A stretch of DNA of 64,000 nt from Pseudomonas sp. GCEP-101 (GTDB taxonomy: Bacteria > Pseudomonadota > Gammaproteobacteria > Pseudomonadales > Pseudomonadaceae). The notes beneath the pieces are model-generated. The model did no database searches, was not told the DNA's origin, and worked only from the letters and a program-made list of their open reading frames with translations. Below are positions 46,835 through 55,820 of this stretch, piece after piece. Position 1 is the first letter of the stretch, and the number at the start of each line of letters is the position of its first letter. The stretch covers positions 5,092,965-5,156,964 of the forward strand of contig NZ_CP104011.1 of assembly GCF_025133575.1 (NCBI RefSeq). Direction: 5' to 3'. A program made the position numbers and the translations under genes.

Positions 46835-49294
46835 TTATTGTGGTCCCGTGGGCACCTTCCAGATGTCCTGGGCGTATTCGCGGATGGTGCGGTCAGACGA
46901 GAACCAGCCGACCCGCGCGGTGTTGAGCATAGAAGCTTTCCACCAGCGCGAGGGTTTTCTCCACAGCTGTTCGACGCGCTCCTGGGCGTCCCAGTAGGCG
47001 TCGAAGTCCGGGCAGACCATGAAGCGGTCGTCGAAGCGCAGGCTGTCCACCAGCGCGGTGTAGCGCTGCGGGTCGTCCGGCGAGAATACCCCGCTGCTCA
47101 CCGCCATCAGCGCTTCCTGCAGGCGCGGCGAACTGGCGATCTCGTTGTGCATCGCCAGCTCCCCCGCCCGCTTGCGCGCTTCCACCTGCTGCGCCTTGAG
47201 GCCGAAGATGAACATGTTCTCCGGGCCGATGCGCTCGCACATCTCGACGTTGGCGCCGTCGAGGGTGCCGATGGTCAGCGCGCCGTTGAGCGCGAACTTC
47301 ATGTTGCTGGTGCCGGAAGCCTCCAGGCCCGCCGTGGAGATCTGCTCGGAAAGGTCCGCCGCGGGGATGATCGACTCGGCCAGGCTGACGTTGTAGTTGG
47401 GGATGAACACCACCTTGAGCAGCCCGCGCACGGTGGGGTCGGCGTTGACCGTGCGGCTGATGTCGTTGGCCAGCTTGATGATCAGCTTGGCCAGCACGTA
47501 GCTGGGCGCGGCCTTGCCGGCGAAGATCTTCACCCGCGGCACGCGTTCGGTGGTGGGGTCGCTGCGGATGTCCTGGTACAGCGCCACGGTGTGCAGCAGG
47601 TTGAGCAGTTGCCGCTTGTATTCGTGGATGCGCTTGACGTGCACGTCGAACAGGGCGTCCGGGTCGACGCGCAGGCCCATGCGCTCCTCGATCAGGGCCG
47701 CCAGGCGCTGCTTGGCGTTGCGCCGCTGCTGGGCGAAGCGCTGGCGCACGGCGGACTTCTCGGCATGGGCGGCGAGGTCGCGCAGGCGGTTCTCGGGGTC
47801 GTCCAGCACGTCCTCGCCCAGGGTTTCCACCAGCAGTTCGGTCAGCTCGGGGTTGGTCTGGAACAACCAGCGGCGGAAGGTCACGCCGTTGGTCTTGTTG
47901 CTGATGCGGTTGGGGTAGAGCCGGTGCAGGTCGCGGAACACCGTTTCGCGCATCAGCTCGGTGTGCAGCGCGGAGACGCCGTTGACGCAGTGCGAGCCGA
48001 GGAACGCCAGGTTGCCCATGCGCACGCGGCGGCCGTGGTCCTCCTCGATCAGCGACACCGAGCGCAACAGGCTGAAGTCGTGGATGTCCTTGGCGCGCAG
48101 GGCGTCGATGTGGAAGGCGTTGATCAGGTAGATGATCTGCATGTGGCGCGGCAGCAGGCGTTCCATCAGCCCCACCGGCCAGGATTCCAGCGCCTCCGGC
48201 AGCAGGGTGTGGTTGGTGTACGACAGGGTCGCCACGGTCAGTTCCCAGGCGTCGTACCAGTCCAGCCCGCGTTCGTCCAGCAGCAGGCGCATCAGCTCGG
48301 CCACGGCAATCGCCGGGTGGGTGTCGTTGAGCTGGATGGCCACGCGCTCGGGCAGGCTGTAGACATCCTCGCCCTTGCCCAGGTGACGCTGCATCAGGTC
48401 CTGCAGCGAGGCGGCGACGAAGAAGTACTCCTGGCGCAGGCGCAGTTCCTGCCCGGCTTCAGTGCTGTCCGCCGGGTAGAGCACGCGGGAGATGCTCTCC
48501 GCGCGCACGGTGTCGGCCACCGCGCCCAGGTGGTCGCCGGCGTTGAATCGGTCGAGCTTGAGGGTGTCCTCGGCGCGGGCGCGCCATAGCCGCAGGGTGT
48601 TGACGCTGGCGGTGCGCCAGCCGACCACCGGCATGTCGTAGGCCACCGCACGCACGCGCTCCAGGGGCTCCCAGCGCTGGCGCTCGACGCCATTGGCGTC
48701 CGGCTCGCTGTGGACGATGCCGCCGAAACCGACGCTGTAGGTCGATTCGGGCCGTTCGAATTCCCAGGGGTTGCCGAAGTCCAGCCAGGTTTCGGTGTGT
48801 TCCAGTTGCCAGCCGTCGCCGATCACCTGCTTGAACAGCCCGTGCTCGTAGCGGATGCCGTAGCCGTGGGCGGGGATGTCCAGCGTCGCCATGCTCTCCA
48901 TGAAGCACGCCGCGAGGCGCCCGAGGCCGCCGTTGCCCAGTGCCGCGTCAGGCTCCAGCAGGCGGATGCGCTCCAGGTCCACGCCCAGTTCCGAGAGCGC
49001 CTGGCGCGCCACGTCGAGCAGGCCGAGGTTGCTCAGGTTGTCGATCAGCAGGCGGCCAATGAGGAATTCCAGGGACAGGTAGTAGACGTGCTTGCGCGCG
49101 CTGCGATCGATGGCGCGGGTGGTCTCTTCCCAGTTGTCCACCTGGTACTTGCTGGTGGCCAGGGCCACGGCCTCGAACCAGTCATGGTCGAAGGCGTCGG
49201 AGGGGTCCTTGCCCACCGCGTAGCGCAAACGGGTGAGCACGGCGTGCTTGAAGGTTTCGACTGCCGACTGATCGGGCATGCTGTCCAGGGCCAT
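46835..49294 (-). CDS. glgP: Glycogen/alpha-glucan phosphorylase
   Basis: This 819-residue GT35 enzyme releases glucose-1-phosphate from alpha-1,4-glucan using pyridoxal phosphate. The PLP-binding Lys is in EASGTSNMKFALNG (about residue 660). ALGNGGLGRLAACF, QLNDTHPAIAVAEL and VKRIHEYKRQLL are strong family signatures. The start at 49294 follows AAGGAGG at 6 nt. Earlier in-frame ATGs extend into non-coding sequence. It degrades the glucan made by GlgE/GlgB encoded nearby. Divergent from the stress-type genes at 49532, with a shared CTGAAC element upstream. Confidence 0.96.
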   Translation of the reverse strand: MALDSMPDQSAVETFKHAVLTRLRYAVGKDPSDAFDHDWFEAVALATSKYQVDNWEETTRAIDRSARKHVYYLSLEFLIGRLLIDNLSNLGLLDVARQALSELGVDLERIRLLEPDAALGNGGLGRLAACFMESMATLDIPAHGYGIRYEHGLFKQVIGDGWQLEHTETWLDFGNPWEFERPESTYSVGFGGIVHSEPDANGVERQRWEPLERVRAVAYDMPVVGWRTASVNTLRLWRARAEDTLKLDRFNAGDHLGAVADTVRAESISRVLYPADSTEAGQELRLRQEYFFVAASLQDLMQRHLGKGEDVYSLPERVAIQLNDTHPAIAVAELMRLLLDERGLDWYDAWELTVATLSYTNHTLLPEALESWPVGLMERLLPRHMQIIYLINAFHIDALRAKDIHDFSLLRSVSLIEEDHGRRVRMGNLAFLGSHCVNGVSALHTELMRETVFRDLHRLYPNRISNKTNGVTFRRWLFQTNPELTELLVETLGEDVLDDPENRLRDLAAHAEKSAVRQRFAQQRRNAKQRLAALIEERMGLRVDPDALFDVHVKRIHEYKRQLLNLLHTVALYQDIRSDPTTERVPRVKIFAGKAAPSYVLAKLIIKLANDISRTVNADPTVRGLLKVVFIPNYNVSLAESIIPAADLSEQISTAGLEASGTSNMKFALNGALTIGTLDGANVEMCERIGPENMFIFGLKAQQVEARKRAGELAMHNEIASSPRLQEALMAVSSGVFSPDDPQRYTALVDSLRFDDRFMVCPDFDAYWDAQERVEQLWRKPSRWWKASMLNTARVGWFSSDRTIREYAQDIWKVPTGPQ

Positions 49295-49383
49295 TGCCGC
49301 CTCCTTATGTGTCGGTGACTGGTCGCCAATGAGGCACGGAGCGCGAAACGCCCCAGTGCATCTGTCCGCGCAGAAAACAGGTA

Positions 49384-49401
49384 GTTCAGACCTTTTCTCC
49401 C
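49384..49401 (-). promoter_or_regulatory. Shared CTGAAC upstream element before glgP
   Basis: Reads GGGAGAAAAGGTCTGAAC on the minus strand, 90 nt before the glgP start. Position and sequence match the elements before katE, the metallothionein gene and the ligD unit. Confidence 0.5.
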
Positions 49402-49531
49402 ATTGGCGCGGCCCGCTCATCAGAAACGCCGAACGATTGGCGACGAGTGGTTTCTCCCCCATGTGGGCCTTTTCCAGGCCGGGCGCGCCAGAGCGCCGCA
49501 GACACCACCATGCACAGACAGGAGAACCGCC

Positions 49532-49909
49532 ATGCCAAGGGGCAGCAAAGACAAGTACACCGACAAGCAGAAGCGCAAGGCCGAGCACATCGAGGAAAGC
49601 TACGAGAACCGCGGCGTCTCCAAGGACGAAGCCGAAGCCCGCGCCTGGGCCACGGTCAACAAGCAGTCCGGCGGCGGCGAGCGCAGCGGCGGCTCGGGGC
49701 AGAAGAAGAGCGCGCCGGCCAAGGCCGCCTCGCGCCGCAGTTCGGCCAAGCGCGCCGTGGCCACCAAGCACGGCGTGCCCCGGCCGGACCAGTCGCTGGA
49801 ATCGATGACCAAGGCCGAGCTGCTCAACCGCGCCCGCACCCGGCACATCGCCGGCCGTTCGAGCATGCGCAAGCAGCAGCTGATCGACGCCCTGCGCAAG
49901 GCCGCCTGA
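49532..49909 (+). CDS. Small basic protein, 'plasmid stabilization protein'-like, with SAP/Rho-N-type C-terminus
   Basis: This 125-residue Lys/Arg-rich protein begins PRGSKDKYTDKQKRKAEHI and contains EARAWATVNKQSGGG, the pattern of small stress proteins often annotated as plasmid stabilization proteins in Pseudomonas. A flexible Ala/Lys/Ser linker (about residues 58-80) leads to a Rho-N/SAP-like end (SMTKAELLNRARTRHI, SMRKQQLIDALRKAA). DNA or RNA binding is likely; the plasmid role is only a label. GGAGAA precedes the start. It is followed by a DUF883 gene 46 bp later, probably co-transcribed. Confidence 0.8.
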   Translation: MPRGSKDKYTDKQKRKAEHIEESYENRGVSKDEAEARAWATVNKQSGGGERSGGSGQKKSAPAKAASRRSSAKRAVATKHGVPRPDQSLESMTKAELLNRARTRHIAGRSSMRKQQLIDALRKAA

Positions 49910-49955
49910 GCCACGCACCAGCCACCTATCCCCCACGCAACAAAGGAGACATGCC

Positions 49956-50270
49956 ATGGGCAGCTATCGATGGTTCCCTTCATCCCGCAATAGCGGCGTA
50001 CAGGAGCTGCAATCACTGGTGAGCGACCTGGAAAGCCTGCTGGAAAGCGGCCGCGACCTCACCGCCGACCAACTGCCGGCGTTCAAGGCCAAGCTGCGCC
50101 ACCTGGTGGACGAGAGCCGCGAAACCAGCGAGCACCTGGTGGAGCGCAGCCGCCGGGCGATCCAGGCCAGCGGCGAATACGTCGGCGAGCATCCCTGGCA
50201 GACCGCCGCGATACTCGCGGCGGCCGCCGGCATCCTTGCCGCGGCCTGCGCCTTGAGCCGCCAGCGCTGA
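49956..50270 (+). CDS. DUF883-family (ElaB/YqjD-like) membrane-anchored protein
   Basis: This 104-residue protein has a long amphipathic helical region (about residues 15-80; LVSDLESLLESGRDLTADQL) and a C-terminal hydrophobic anchor (TAAILAAAAGILAAACAL, about 83-100). This is the layout of ElaB/YqjD, RpoS-controlled tail-anchored proteins that bind ribosomes in stationary phase in E. coli. AAAGGAG precedes the start. Probably co-transcribed with the gene at 49532. Ribosome binding here is inference from the family. Confidence 0.85.
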   Translation: MGSYRWFPSSRNSGVQELQSLVSDLESLLESGRDLTADQLPAFKAKLRHLVDESRETSEHLVERSRRAIQASGEYVGEHPWQTAAILAAAAGILAAACALSRQR

Positions 50271-50292
50271 GGGTGGCGCGGTGGTCGGCGGC

Positions 50293-51150
50293 TCAGCCGT
50301 TGACCACCGTCCCGCCGTTCACGTGCAGCACCTGCCCGCTGACATAGGACGAGTCCGTGCTGGCGAGGTAGACATAGGCCGGGGCCAGTTCTTCGGGCTG
50401 CCCCGGCCGCCCCATCGGCGTGTTGCTGCCGAAGGTGGCCACTTGCTCGGCGTCGAAGGTCGAGGGAATCAGTGGCGTCCAGATCGGCCCCGGCGCCACC
50501 GCGTTGACGCGGATGCCGCGCTTGACCAGGTTCATCGCCAGGGAACGGGTGAACGAGGTGATCGCGCCCTTGGTGGACGAGTAGTCGATGAGCGTCGGGT
50601 TGCCCTTGTAGGCGGTGATCGAGGTGGTGTTGACGATCGTCCCGCCCTCGCGCATCAACGGCAGCACGGCCTTGGTGAGCTGGAACATGCCGAAGATGTT
50701 GGTGCGGAAGGTGCGCTCCCACTGCTCCTCGCTGATGTCCTCCAGGCGCTCCTGGGGATGCTGTTCGCCGGCATTGTTCACCAGCACGTCCACCCGGCCC
50801 CAGCGCTCCTGGACGCGCCGCGCCACTTCCGCACAGAAGCCGGCATCGGCGACATCGCCGGCCATCTCCAGGCATTGCTGGCCAAGGGATTCGATGATCT
50901 GGCAGGTCTTGAGCGCATCCTCGGATTCGTTGAGGTACAGCAGCACCACGTCGGCGCGCTCGCGGGCGAAGGTCACCGCCACCGCGCGGCCGATGCCGCT
51001 GTCGCCGCCGGTGACGATAGCCACCTTGCCGGCCAGCTTGGCGGCGGCGCGGTATTGGCCGGAGACGAATTCAGGCTGCGGCTGCATCTGCTGCTCGGAG
51101 CCGGGCTGCTGGTCCTGGTGCTGGGGCGGCAGGGTCTGGGTCTCGCTCAT
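50293..51150 (-). CDS. SDR-family oxidoreductase (YghA/GSP39-like)
   Basis: This 285-residue SDR has a Gln/Pro-rich N-terminal extension (about residues 1-35) before the NAD(P) motif TGGDSGIGRAVA (about 47-58). NNAGEQHP, the catalytic Ser in NTTSITAYKG and YSSTKGA (Tyr/Lys, about 194-198) complete the active site. The long extension is typical of the general-stress SDR group (E. coli YghA, Bacillus GSP39). The start at 51150 (MSETQTLPPQ) has a usable AGGAGAAC site. It lies 64 bp after the metallothionein gene on the same strand and may be co-transcribed. PA2142 occupies a similar position in PAO1. Confidence 0.92.
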   Translation of the reverse strand: MSETQTLPPQHQDQQPGSEQQMQPQPEFVSGQYRAAAKLAGKVAIVTGGDSGIGRAVAVTFARERADVVLLYLNESEDALKTCQIIESLGQQCLEMAGDVADAGFCAEVARRVQERWGRVDVLVNNAGEQHPQERLEDISEEQWERTFRTNIFGMFQLTKAVLPLMREGGTIVNTTSITAYKGNPTLIDYSSTKGAITSFTRSLAMNLVKRGIRVNAVAPGPIWTPLIPSTFDAEQVATFGSNTPMGRPGQPEELAPAYVYLASTDSSYVSGQVLHVNGGTVVNG

Positions 51151-51214
51151 GGCGTTCTCCTCGGATAGACAAACGGATGGATAAGCGCGATGCGCAGCGG
51201 CATCGCGCGGCGCG

Positions 51215-51391
51215 TCAGGCGCGCGGCGGCTTCTGCTCACCGCAGTGGCAGTGCGGGTCCTGGCAGTGTTTTTCGCCGTCCGGGTGGCCGTCGGCGCAGG
51301 CCTGGCAGCAGAACGCCCGGCCCTCGCGGTAGACGGCGTTGGCGCCCAGGCTGCAGGAGCAGCCGGCGCAGGCGCAGCGTTGTTCGTTCAT
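51215..51391 (-). CDS. Bacterial metallothionein
   Basis: This 58-residue protein has ten Cys and several His arranged as CACAGCSC, FCCQAC and KHCQDPHCHC, the pattern of the SmtA/PmtA family that binds zinc, copper or cadmium. The start at 51391 (MNEQRCAC) follows GGAAGC; the upstream frame is Arg-rich and unrelated. The AAAAAGCCTGAACC element lies about 56 nt upstream. The homologue in P. aeruginosa (PA2140) is in the same stress region. Length and Cys pattern are normal. Confidence 0.9.
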   Translation of the reverse strand: MNEQRCACAGCSCSLGANAVYREGRAFCCQACADGHPDGEKHCQDPHCHCGEQKPPRA

Positions 51392-51446
51392 GGATGCTTC
51401 CTCCCATTGACGCGGACTCACTGGGTAGGCCGGCGGCAGCGGCCAT

Positions 51447-51498
51447 GGTTCAGGCTTTTTCGCCAGCGGCGCGCGCCGCCGACCGGCTTTTCTGAACC
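51447..51498. promoter_or_regulatory. Divergent pair of CTGAAC elements (metallothionein and DUF4142 genes)
   Basis: Minus: CGCTGGCGAAAAAGCCTGAACC (51447-51468), 56 nt before the metallothionein start. Plus: GGCTTTTCTGAACC (51485-51498), 58 nt before the DUF4142 start. Together they form an inverted arrangement, GGTTCAG...CTGAACC, suggesting two promoters of the same class back to back. Confidence 0.55.
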
Positions 51499-51555
51499 GC
51501 GCGCGCAGACAGCCGTCCACCGCGGTAATGCCACGACCCAAAAGGAAGAAGTCCC

Positions 51556-52083
51556 ATGATCACCTCACCTGCCTCCGCGTATTGCCGCAGCCTGCTGCTG
51601 GGCCTGCTCGTACTCCTGGGCAACGGCGTTGCCGCCACGGCGTCCGCCGAGGAGTCGGACAAGGCCTCGGCGTTCATCTCCGCCGCCCTGAGCAACAGCC
51701 AGCAGCAACTCGCCCGCGCGCAGCAGGCGATCCGCTATGGCAAGACCCTGGCCGTGCGCGACCAGGCCCAGGGCGTGCTGGATCAGCACGGTGCGCTGCT
51801 ACGGGACCTGCAGACCCTGGCGCAGAAAAAGGGCGCCCCCGCCCAGAGTGACGCCCCGTTGAAGCCGGAAAACTCCCAGGCACCGCTCGGCGCCAGCGAG
51901 CGCTTCGACCATGACTACGCAGTGGCCCAGCTGCAAGCGAGCAAGCAGGCGGTGACGGCCTTCGAGCGCATGACCAAGGACGACGCGGACACCGACCTGC
52001 AAGGCTTCGCCCGCCTCTGGCTGCCGATGCTCTACCACCAGCGCGAGCTGGCCGATCAGCTGGTGGCGTCGCAGGCGCCCTAG
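51556..52083 (+). CDS. Exported DUF4142-like helical protein
   Basis: This 175-residue protein has a signal peptide (LLLGLLVLLGNGVAATASA, cleavage near residue 31). The mature part is almost wholly helical and Gln/Ala/Leu-rich, with the ferritin-like DUF4142 character (FISAALSNSQQQLARAQQA; HDYAVAQLQASKQAV). Function of the family is not known; some members are in stress or signalling clusters. The start follows AAGGAAG. Its TAG overlaps the convergent ligD stop by 2 bp. A CTGAAC element lies 58 nt upstream. Confidence 0.7.
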   Translation: MITSPASAYCRSLLLGLLVLLGNGVAATASAEESDKASAFISAALSNSQQQLARAQQAIRYGKTLAVRDQAQGVLDQHGALLRDLQTLAQKKGAPAQSDAPLKPENSQAPLGASERFDHDYAVAQLQASKQAVTAFERMTKDDADTDLQGFARLWLPMLYHQRELADQLVASQAP

Positions 52084-54641
52084 CCTTCGAGCTGGTCGAA
52101 CATGGCGCGGGTCAGGCGCTGCCGCGTCCTGGCCCAGTCGGCCCAGGGGTCGGCCGCCTTCAGGCGTTCGTCGACCGTGGCAATCGTCCACTGGTTGGCG
52201 CCGGTGAGCGTGGGCAATTCTTCCCGACCGATCGGCACCGACACCGGCAAGCCCTCCCGCGCCCGCACCGACCATACGCACACGGTGCTGGCGCCACGGG
52301 TATTGCGCAGGTAGTCGATGAAGATCTTGCCGACGCGATTCTTCGGCCCGGACACGGCGCTGAAGCGATCGGGCATCAGCTGCGCCATGTGCCGGCTGAT
52401 GCCGTGGGCGAAGTCCTTGACCTCGTCCCAGCCGTGGCGCCGCTGCAACGGCACGAGGATGTGCATGCCCTTGCCGCCGCTGGTCTTGAGGAAGGCGGTG
52501 AGCCCCAGCTCGTCGAGCAGCGTCAGGGTCAGTTGGGTCGCCTCGACCATGCGTTGCCAGGGCAGCGCCGGGTCGGGGTCGAGGTCGAGGACGAAGCGGT
52601 CGGGCTTTTCCAGGTCATCGAGGGCGGCGTTCCAGGTGTGCAGTTCCAGCGCGCTCATCTGCGCGGCGCCGATCAGCCCCTTGGCGGTGGCGATGCGCAG
52701 CAGCGGCGCGTGGCCGGGGTCGAGCTTCGGGTCCAGTTGCTCGGCGCCGGGGATACCCGTGCGCGAGGCATGGCGCTGGAAGAACTGCTCGCCGCCGACA
52801 CCGTCCGGCACGCGCACCAGCGACACCGGGCGGTCGGCCAGCCACGGCAGCAGGCGCTCGGCGGCCTTTTCGTAATAGCGCGCGACGTCGATCTTGCGCA
52901 GTTGGCTGGTGGCGTCGATCACCCGCTCGGGGTGGGTGACGGTGACGCCTTCGAGGGTGTTGCCGGTGCTGTCTTTTGCCGCTTTTGCGCCGGTCGCGCG
53001 CGGCGCCTTCTGCGGTTTTTCCTCGACGATGGCCTTGGCCGGCTTGTCGCTGCGCAGGCCATGGAAGACCGCCTGGCGCACGAGGCCTTCGCGGGTCATC
53101 TCGGCGAAGGCGACTTCGCAGAGCAGCTCCGGGCGCAGCCAGGTCACGCCCCGGGCGTCGGCGCCCTTGGGCGCCTGCTGCAAGGGGCAGGTCTTGCGCT
53201 GCAGCGGCTTGAGCTGCTGGTAGAGGGTTTTCAGCGTGGCGCTGCTGAAACCGGTGCCGACCTTGCCGGCGTAGCGCAACGCGCCATCGGCGTCATGCAG
53301 GCCGAGCAACAGGGCGCCGAAGTGCGCGCGCGAGCCCTTGGGTTCGCTGAAGCCGACGATGACGAACTCCTGGCGGCGCTTGCACTTGAGCTTGATCCAG
53401 TCGCGCGAGCGCTTCTGCGTATAGGGGCTGCCGGCGCGCTTGCCGATCAGCCCTTCCAGGCCCAGGCGGCAGGCGCTGGCGAGCACGCTGCGGGGGTCGT
53501 CGGTGAAGTCTTCGGAGTAGCGCAGCGACGCCTGCTGATTGCCCCGCAGCACCTGCTGCAGGGCCTGGCGGCGCGCTTCCAGCGGCTGGTCGCGATAGTC
53601 CACGCCGTCCAGCCAGAGCAGGTCGAACAGCGTGTAGTGGATGGGCGCGGAAAGATTGGCGTCGAAGGCGTTCTGCAGGCGCTGGAAATCCGGGCGGCCC
53701 TCCTCGTCCATCACCAGGATCTCGCCGTCCAGCCAGGCCGATTGCACCGGCAGCGCCGCGAGCGCCTGGCACAGCTCCGGCAGCTTCGCCGACCAGTCGT
53801 GGCCGTTGCGGGTCATCAGTCTGACCTCGCCGCCATCGAGCCGGGCGAGGATGCGGTAGCCGTCGATCTTGATCTCGTAGCGCCAGTCGCCGGCGGGCGG
53901 CGCGTCCACCAGGGTGGCCAGCTCGGGCGAGATGGCGTCCGGCAGCTTGCCCTTGCCCGTCCTGGCCGTCTTTTTCGGCGCTGCCTTGGAGCGCGAGGTG
54001 TCCCGCGCCGGCTTGGCCTGCGCCCGCTTGGGCGCCGCCTTCTGCTTCAGCGCCGCCGCCTCGCTGGGCAGCGACTGCCCGGAGACCACGCTCAGCGGCG
54101 CTTCGGCGAGGATGTCGAAGCGCGGGAAATCCCGCGCCTGGTCGTCGCGCCCCTTGATCAGGAACCACTGCGGCTTGCGCCCCGCCATGCGCGTGCGCAC
54201 CAGGTTCCAGCTGCCGGCGAGCTTGCTGCCGGCCAGGCGGAATTTCAGGTGGCCGCTCTTCATGCCTTCGTGCGGATCGCCGATGGGCGTCCAGCGGCCT
54301 TCGTCCCAGACGATCACATCGCCGGCGCCGTAGTGCCCTTCGGGGATGTGGCCCTCGAAGCGCGCGTAGTCCAGCGGGTGGTCTTCCACCTCGATGGCCA
54401 GGCGCTTGACGCTCGGGTCCAGGCACGGCCCCTTGGGCACTGCCCAGCTTTTCAGCACACCGTCCAGCTCCAGGCGGAAGTCGTAGTGCAGGTGGCTGGC
54501 GTCGTGCTTCTGCACCACGAAGACGTACTCCCCGGCGTGGCTGGCCGGGGCTTCGCCGCTGGGTTCGGGGGTGCCGCTGAAGTCACGCTTGCGGGCGTAT
54601 TCCTTGAGGGTGGGGTTCTGGATGGCGGCGGCGCGGGGCAT
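52080..54641 (-). CDS. ligD: Multifunctional ATP-dependent DNA ligase D (end-joining)
   Basis: This 853-residue enzyme seals double-strand breaks with Ku. Domain order: 3'-phosphoesterase (about residues 1-190; HDASHLHYDFRLELDG, with catalytic His and Asp); a Lys/Ala-rich linker; ATP ligase (about 230-540; catalytic Lys in EIKIDGYR, LDGEILV, LIGKRAGSPY, WIKLKC); and a C-terminal primase-like polymerase (about 560-850; LDLDPDPALP metal-binding Asp, TSGGKGMHI). This PE-LIG-POL order is normal for Pseudomonas LigD. It follows the acidic gene at 54645 by 3 bp and is probably co-transcribed with it. Confidence 0.97.
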   Translation of the reverse strand: MPRAAAIQNPTLKEYARKRDFSGTPEPSGEAPASHAGEYVFVVQKHDASHLHYDFRLELDGVLKSWAVPKGPCLDPSVKRLAIEVEDHPLDYARFEGHIPEGHYGAGDVIVWDEGRWTPIGDPHEGMKSGHLKFRLAGSKLAGSWNLVRTRMAGRKPQWFLIKGRDDQARDFPRFDILAEAPLSVVSGQSLPSEAAALKQKAAPKRAQAKPARDTSRSKAAPKKTARTGKGKLPDAISPELATLVDAPPAGDWRYEIKIDGYRILARLDGGEVRLMTRNGHDWSAKLPELCQALAALPVQSAWLDGEILVMDEEGRPDFQRLQNAFDANLSAPIHYTLFDLLWLDGVDYRDQPLEARRQALQQVLRGNQQASLRYSEDFTDDPRSVLASACRLGLEGLIGKRAGSPYTQKRSRDWIKLKCKRRQEFVIVGFSEPKGSRAHFGALLLGLHDADGALRYAGKVGTGFSSATLKTLYQQLKPLQRKTCPLQQAPKGADARGVTWLRPELLCEVAFAEMTREGLVRQAVFHGLRSDKPAKAIVEEKPQKAPRATGAKAAKDSTGNTLEGVTVTHPERVIDATSQLRKIDVARYYEKAAERLLPWLADRPVSLVRVPDGVGGEQFFQRHASRTGIPGAEQLDPKLDPGHAPLLRIATAKGLIGAAQMSALELHTWNAALDDLEKPDRFVLDLDPDPALPWQRMVEATQLTLTLLDELGLTAFLKTSGGKGMHILVPLQRRHGWDEVKDFAHGISRHMAQLMPDRFSAVSGPKNRVGKIFIDYLRNTRGASTVCVWSVRAREGLPVSVPIGREELPTLTGANQWTIATVDERLKAADPWADWARTRQRLTRAMFDQLEG

Positions 54642-54644
54642 GGC

Positions 54645-55091
54645 TCACTGCTCCTCGTCCGGGTCGGTGGCGTCCCAGGGCTTGCCGTCGAGCGGGTGCA
54701 CCCGGCCCTCCTCGGCTTCGTCCAGGCCGATGCCGCCGCCGATCTCGCTCTCGCGGCGGATGTGCAATTCCTGGTCCACCGGCGTGCTGTCGGCCGGGTC
54801 CAGCGGCGATTCGGTGCCCTCTTCGTCGATCAGCGTTTCCGGCGCCAGGTCGTCCATGCTCACGCCGTCTTCCACGGCGCTGTCGCCGAGGGTTTCGCCG
54901 CCGCTCAGGCCCATTTCGCGACGGCGCTGGGCGGGGAATTCCCGCTCCACGTCCTCGGGCGAGCGCTCGTCGCCGATGCGGCCTTCGGGGCCTTTCTCGA
55001 AATCCAGTTCGCGCACGCTGCCCATGCGGTCTTCGGTGTCGTCGATCTCGATGTGCTGCGGGTTCGCGTGCGGCTTGTCGGGATGGCTCAT
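54645..55091 (-). CDS. Highly acidic, probably disordered protein upstream of ligD
   Basis: This 148-residue protein is rich in Asp and Glu, with Pro and Gly (IEIDDTEDRMGSV, SPEDVEREFPAQ, DATDPDEEQ at the end). There are no hydrophobic helices, so it is probably unstructured or a charged stress protein. It lies 3 bp before ligD and shares its promoter, which carries a CTGAAC element at 55159. I recognise no defined domain. A role with LigD is possible only from position. Confidence 0.78.
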   Translation of the reverse strand: MSHPDKPHANPQHIEIDDTEDRMGSVRELDFEKGPEGRIGDERSPEDVEREFPAQRRREMGLSGGETLGDSAVEDGVSMDDLAPETLIDEEGTESPLDPADSTPVDQELHIRRESEIGGGIGLDEAEEGRVHPLDGKPWDATDPDEEQ

Positions 55092-55158
55092 GGCAATGCC
55101 TCCGGGCTGGTGTGACCTGTGTGCGTTCAGGCCGGTTGAGCCCGGGCCAGGCGGCGGA

Positions 55159-55176
55159 GTTCAGCTTTTCTGCCGG
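55159..55176 (-). promoter_or_regulatory. Shared CTGAAC upstream element before the 54645-ligD unit
   Basis: Reads CCGGCAGAAAAGCTGAAC on the minus strand, 68 nt before the start at 55091. It is one base shorter between AAAA and CTGAAC than the katE copy. Confidence 0.5.
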
Positions 55177-55194
55177 CGTGCAGGCCGGCGCGGG

Positions 55195-55425
55195 TCATTC
55201 GTCGATGAAGCTGTTGATCAGTTCCAGCCCCAGGTTGCGCACGCGCACGGCGGTGCTCAGCTCATGGCCGTGGATACCCACGACGGTGATGCGCGGCATG
55301 TCCGCCAGCTGGCTGCCCAGGCTGATGGAATAGCTCCCGCCAGCCTCGCGGAAGCAGGAGAAGCTGAATAGCGGATAGGCCTCGTGGAGCACCGCCTCCA
55401 CGTCCAGGCGTCGTAACTGCGTCAT
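55195..55425 (-). CDS. Small DUF1652-like protein
   Basis: This 76-residue protein starts MTQLRRLDVEAVLHEAY with GGGAGG 6 nt upstream. Its order (helix, strand FSFSCFREAGGSYSISL, strand RITVVGI, then helix to LELINSFIDE) resembles the small DUF1652 proteins common in Pseudomonas; the match is by pattern and not certain. An earlier in-frame ATG extends into poorly coding sequence and was rejected. Function unknown. Confidence 0.65.
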   Translation of the reverse strand: MTQLRRLDVEAVLHEAYPLFSFSCFREAGGSYSISLGSQLADMPRITVVGIHGHELSTAVRVRNLGLELINSFIDE

Positions 55426-55820
55426 GGCCACCTCCCGTCCCCAGTTCCCACCCTGCCCGCTCGCGACGGCGGGGGGAATACTGGCGATTGGCCCTGGCGC
55501 CGGCGGCAACCCGCGGCATCCCATGGATGGCCCGGGCTGGACGGGACCCCGCCGGTAAGGCCTCGCGGCTGGCCGCTGGCGGTTTCAGACGGAAGGTTGC
55601 GCCGCCGACGCAGCCGTCTCGCCGTGCATTTTCCAGCCCCTGGCCAGGGCGACCTTGCACTTTGCTGATGCCCAGGGGCCAGTACGCCAAAGGGTTTCCC
55701 AACAATAACAACCTGTTAAGCCGCTGAGACAGCCCCGAGCGGGGTGGAACGGCCGATGCAACGGTTCCCGCTCAAGCCAGCGCTCCAGGCTGGCTTCTGC
55801 CACGCATCCGGGAGATCGAC
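55426..55820. other. 395-bp divergent intergenic region, no gene seen
   Basis: No frame with plausible start and host-like composition was found. It holds the 5' regions of the divergent genes at 55195 and 55821, including GGGAGATC before the latter. A CCCCGAGCGGGG inverted repeat near 55734 is the only clear small hairpin. No CTGAAC-type element was seen. Confidence 0.5.
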
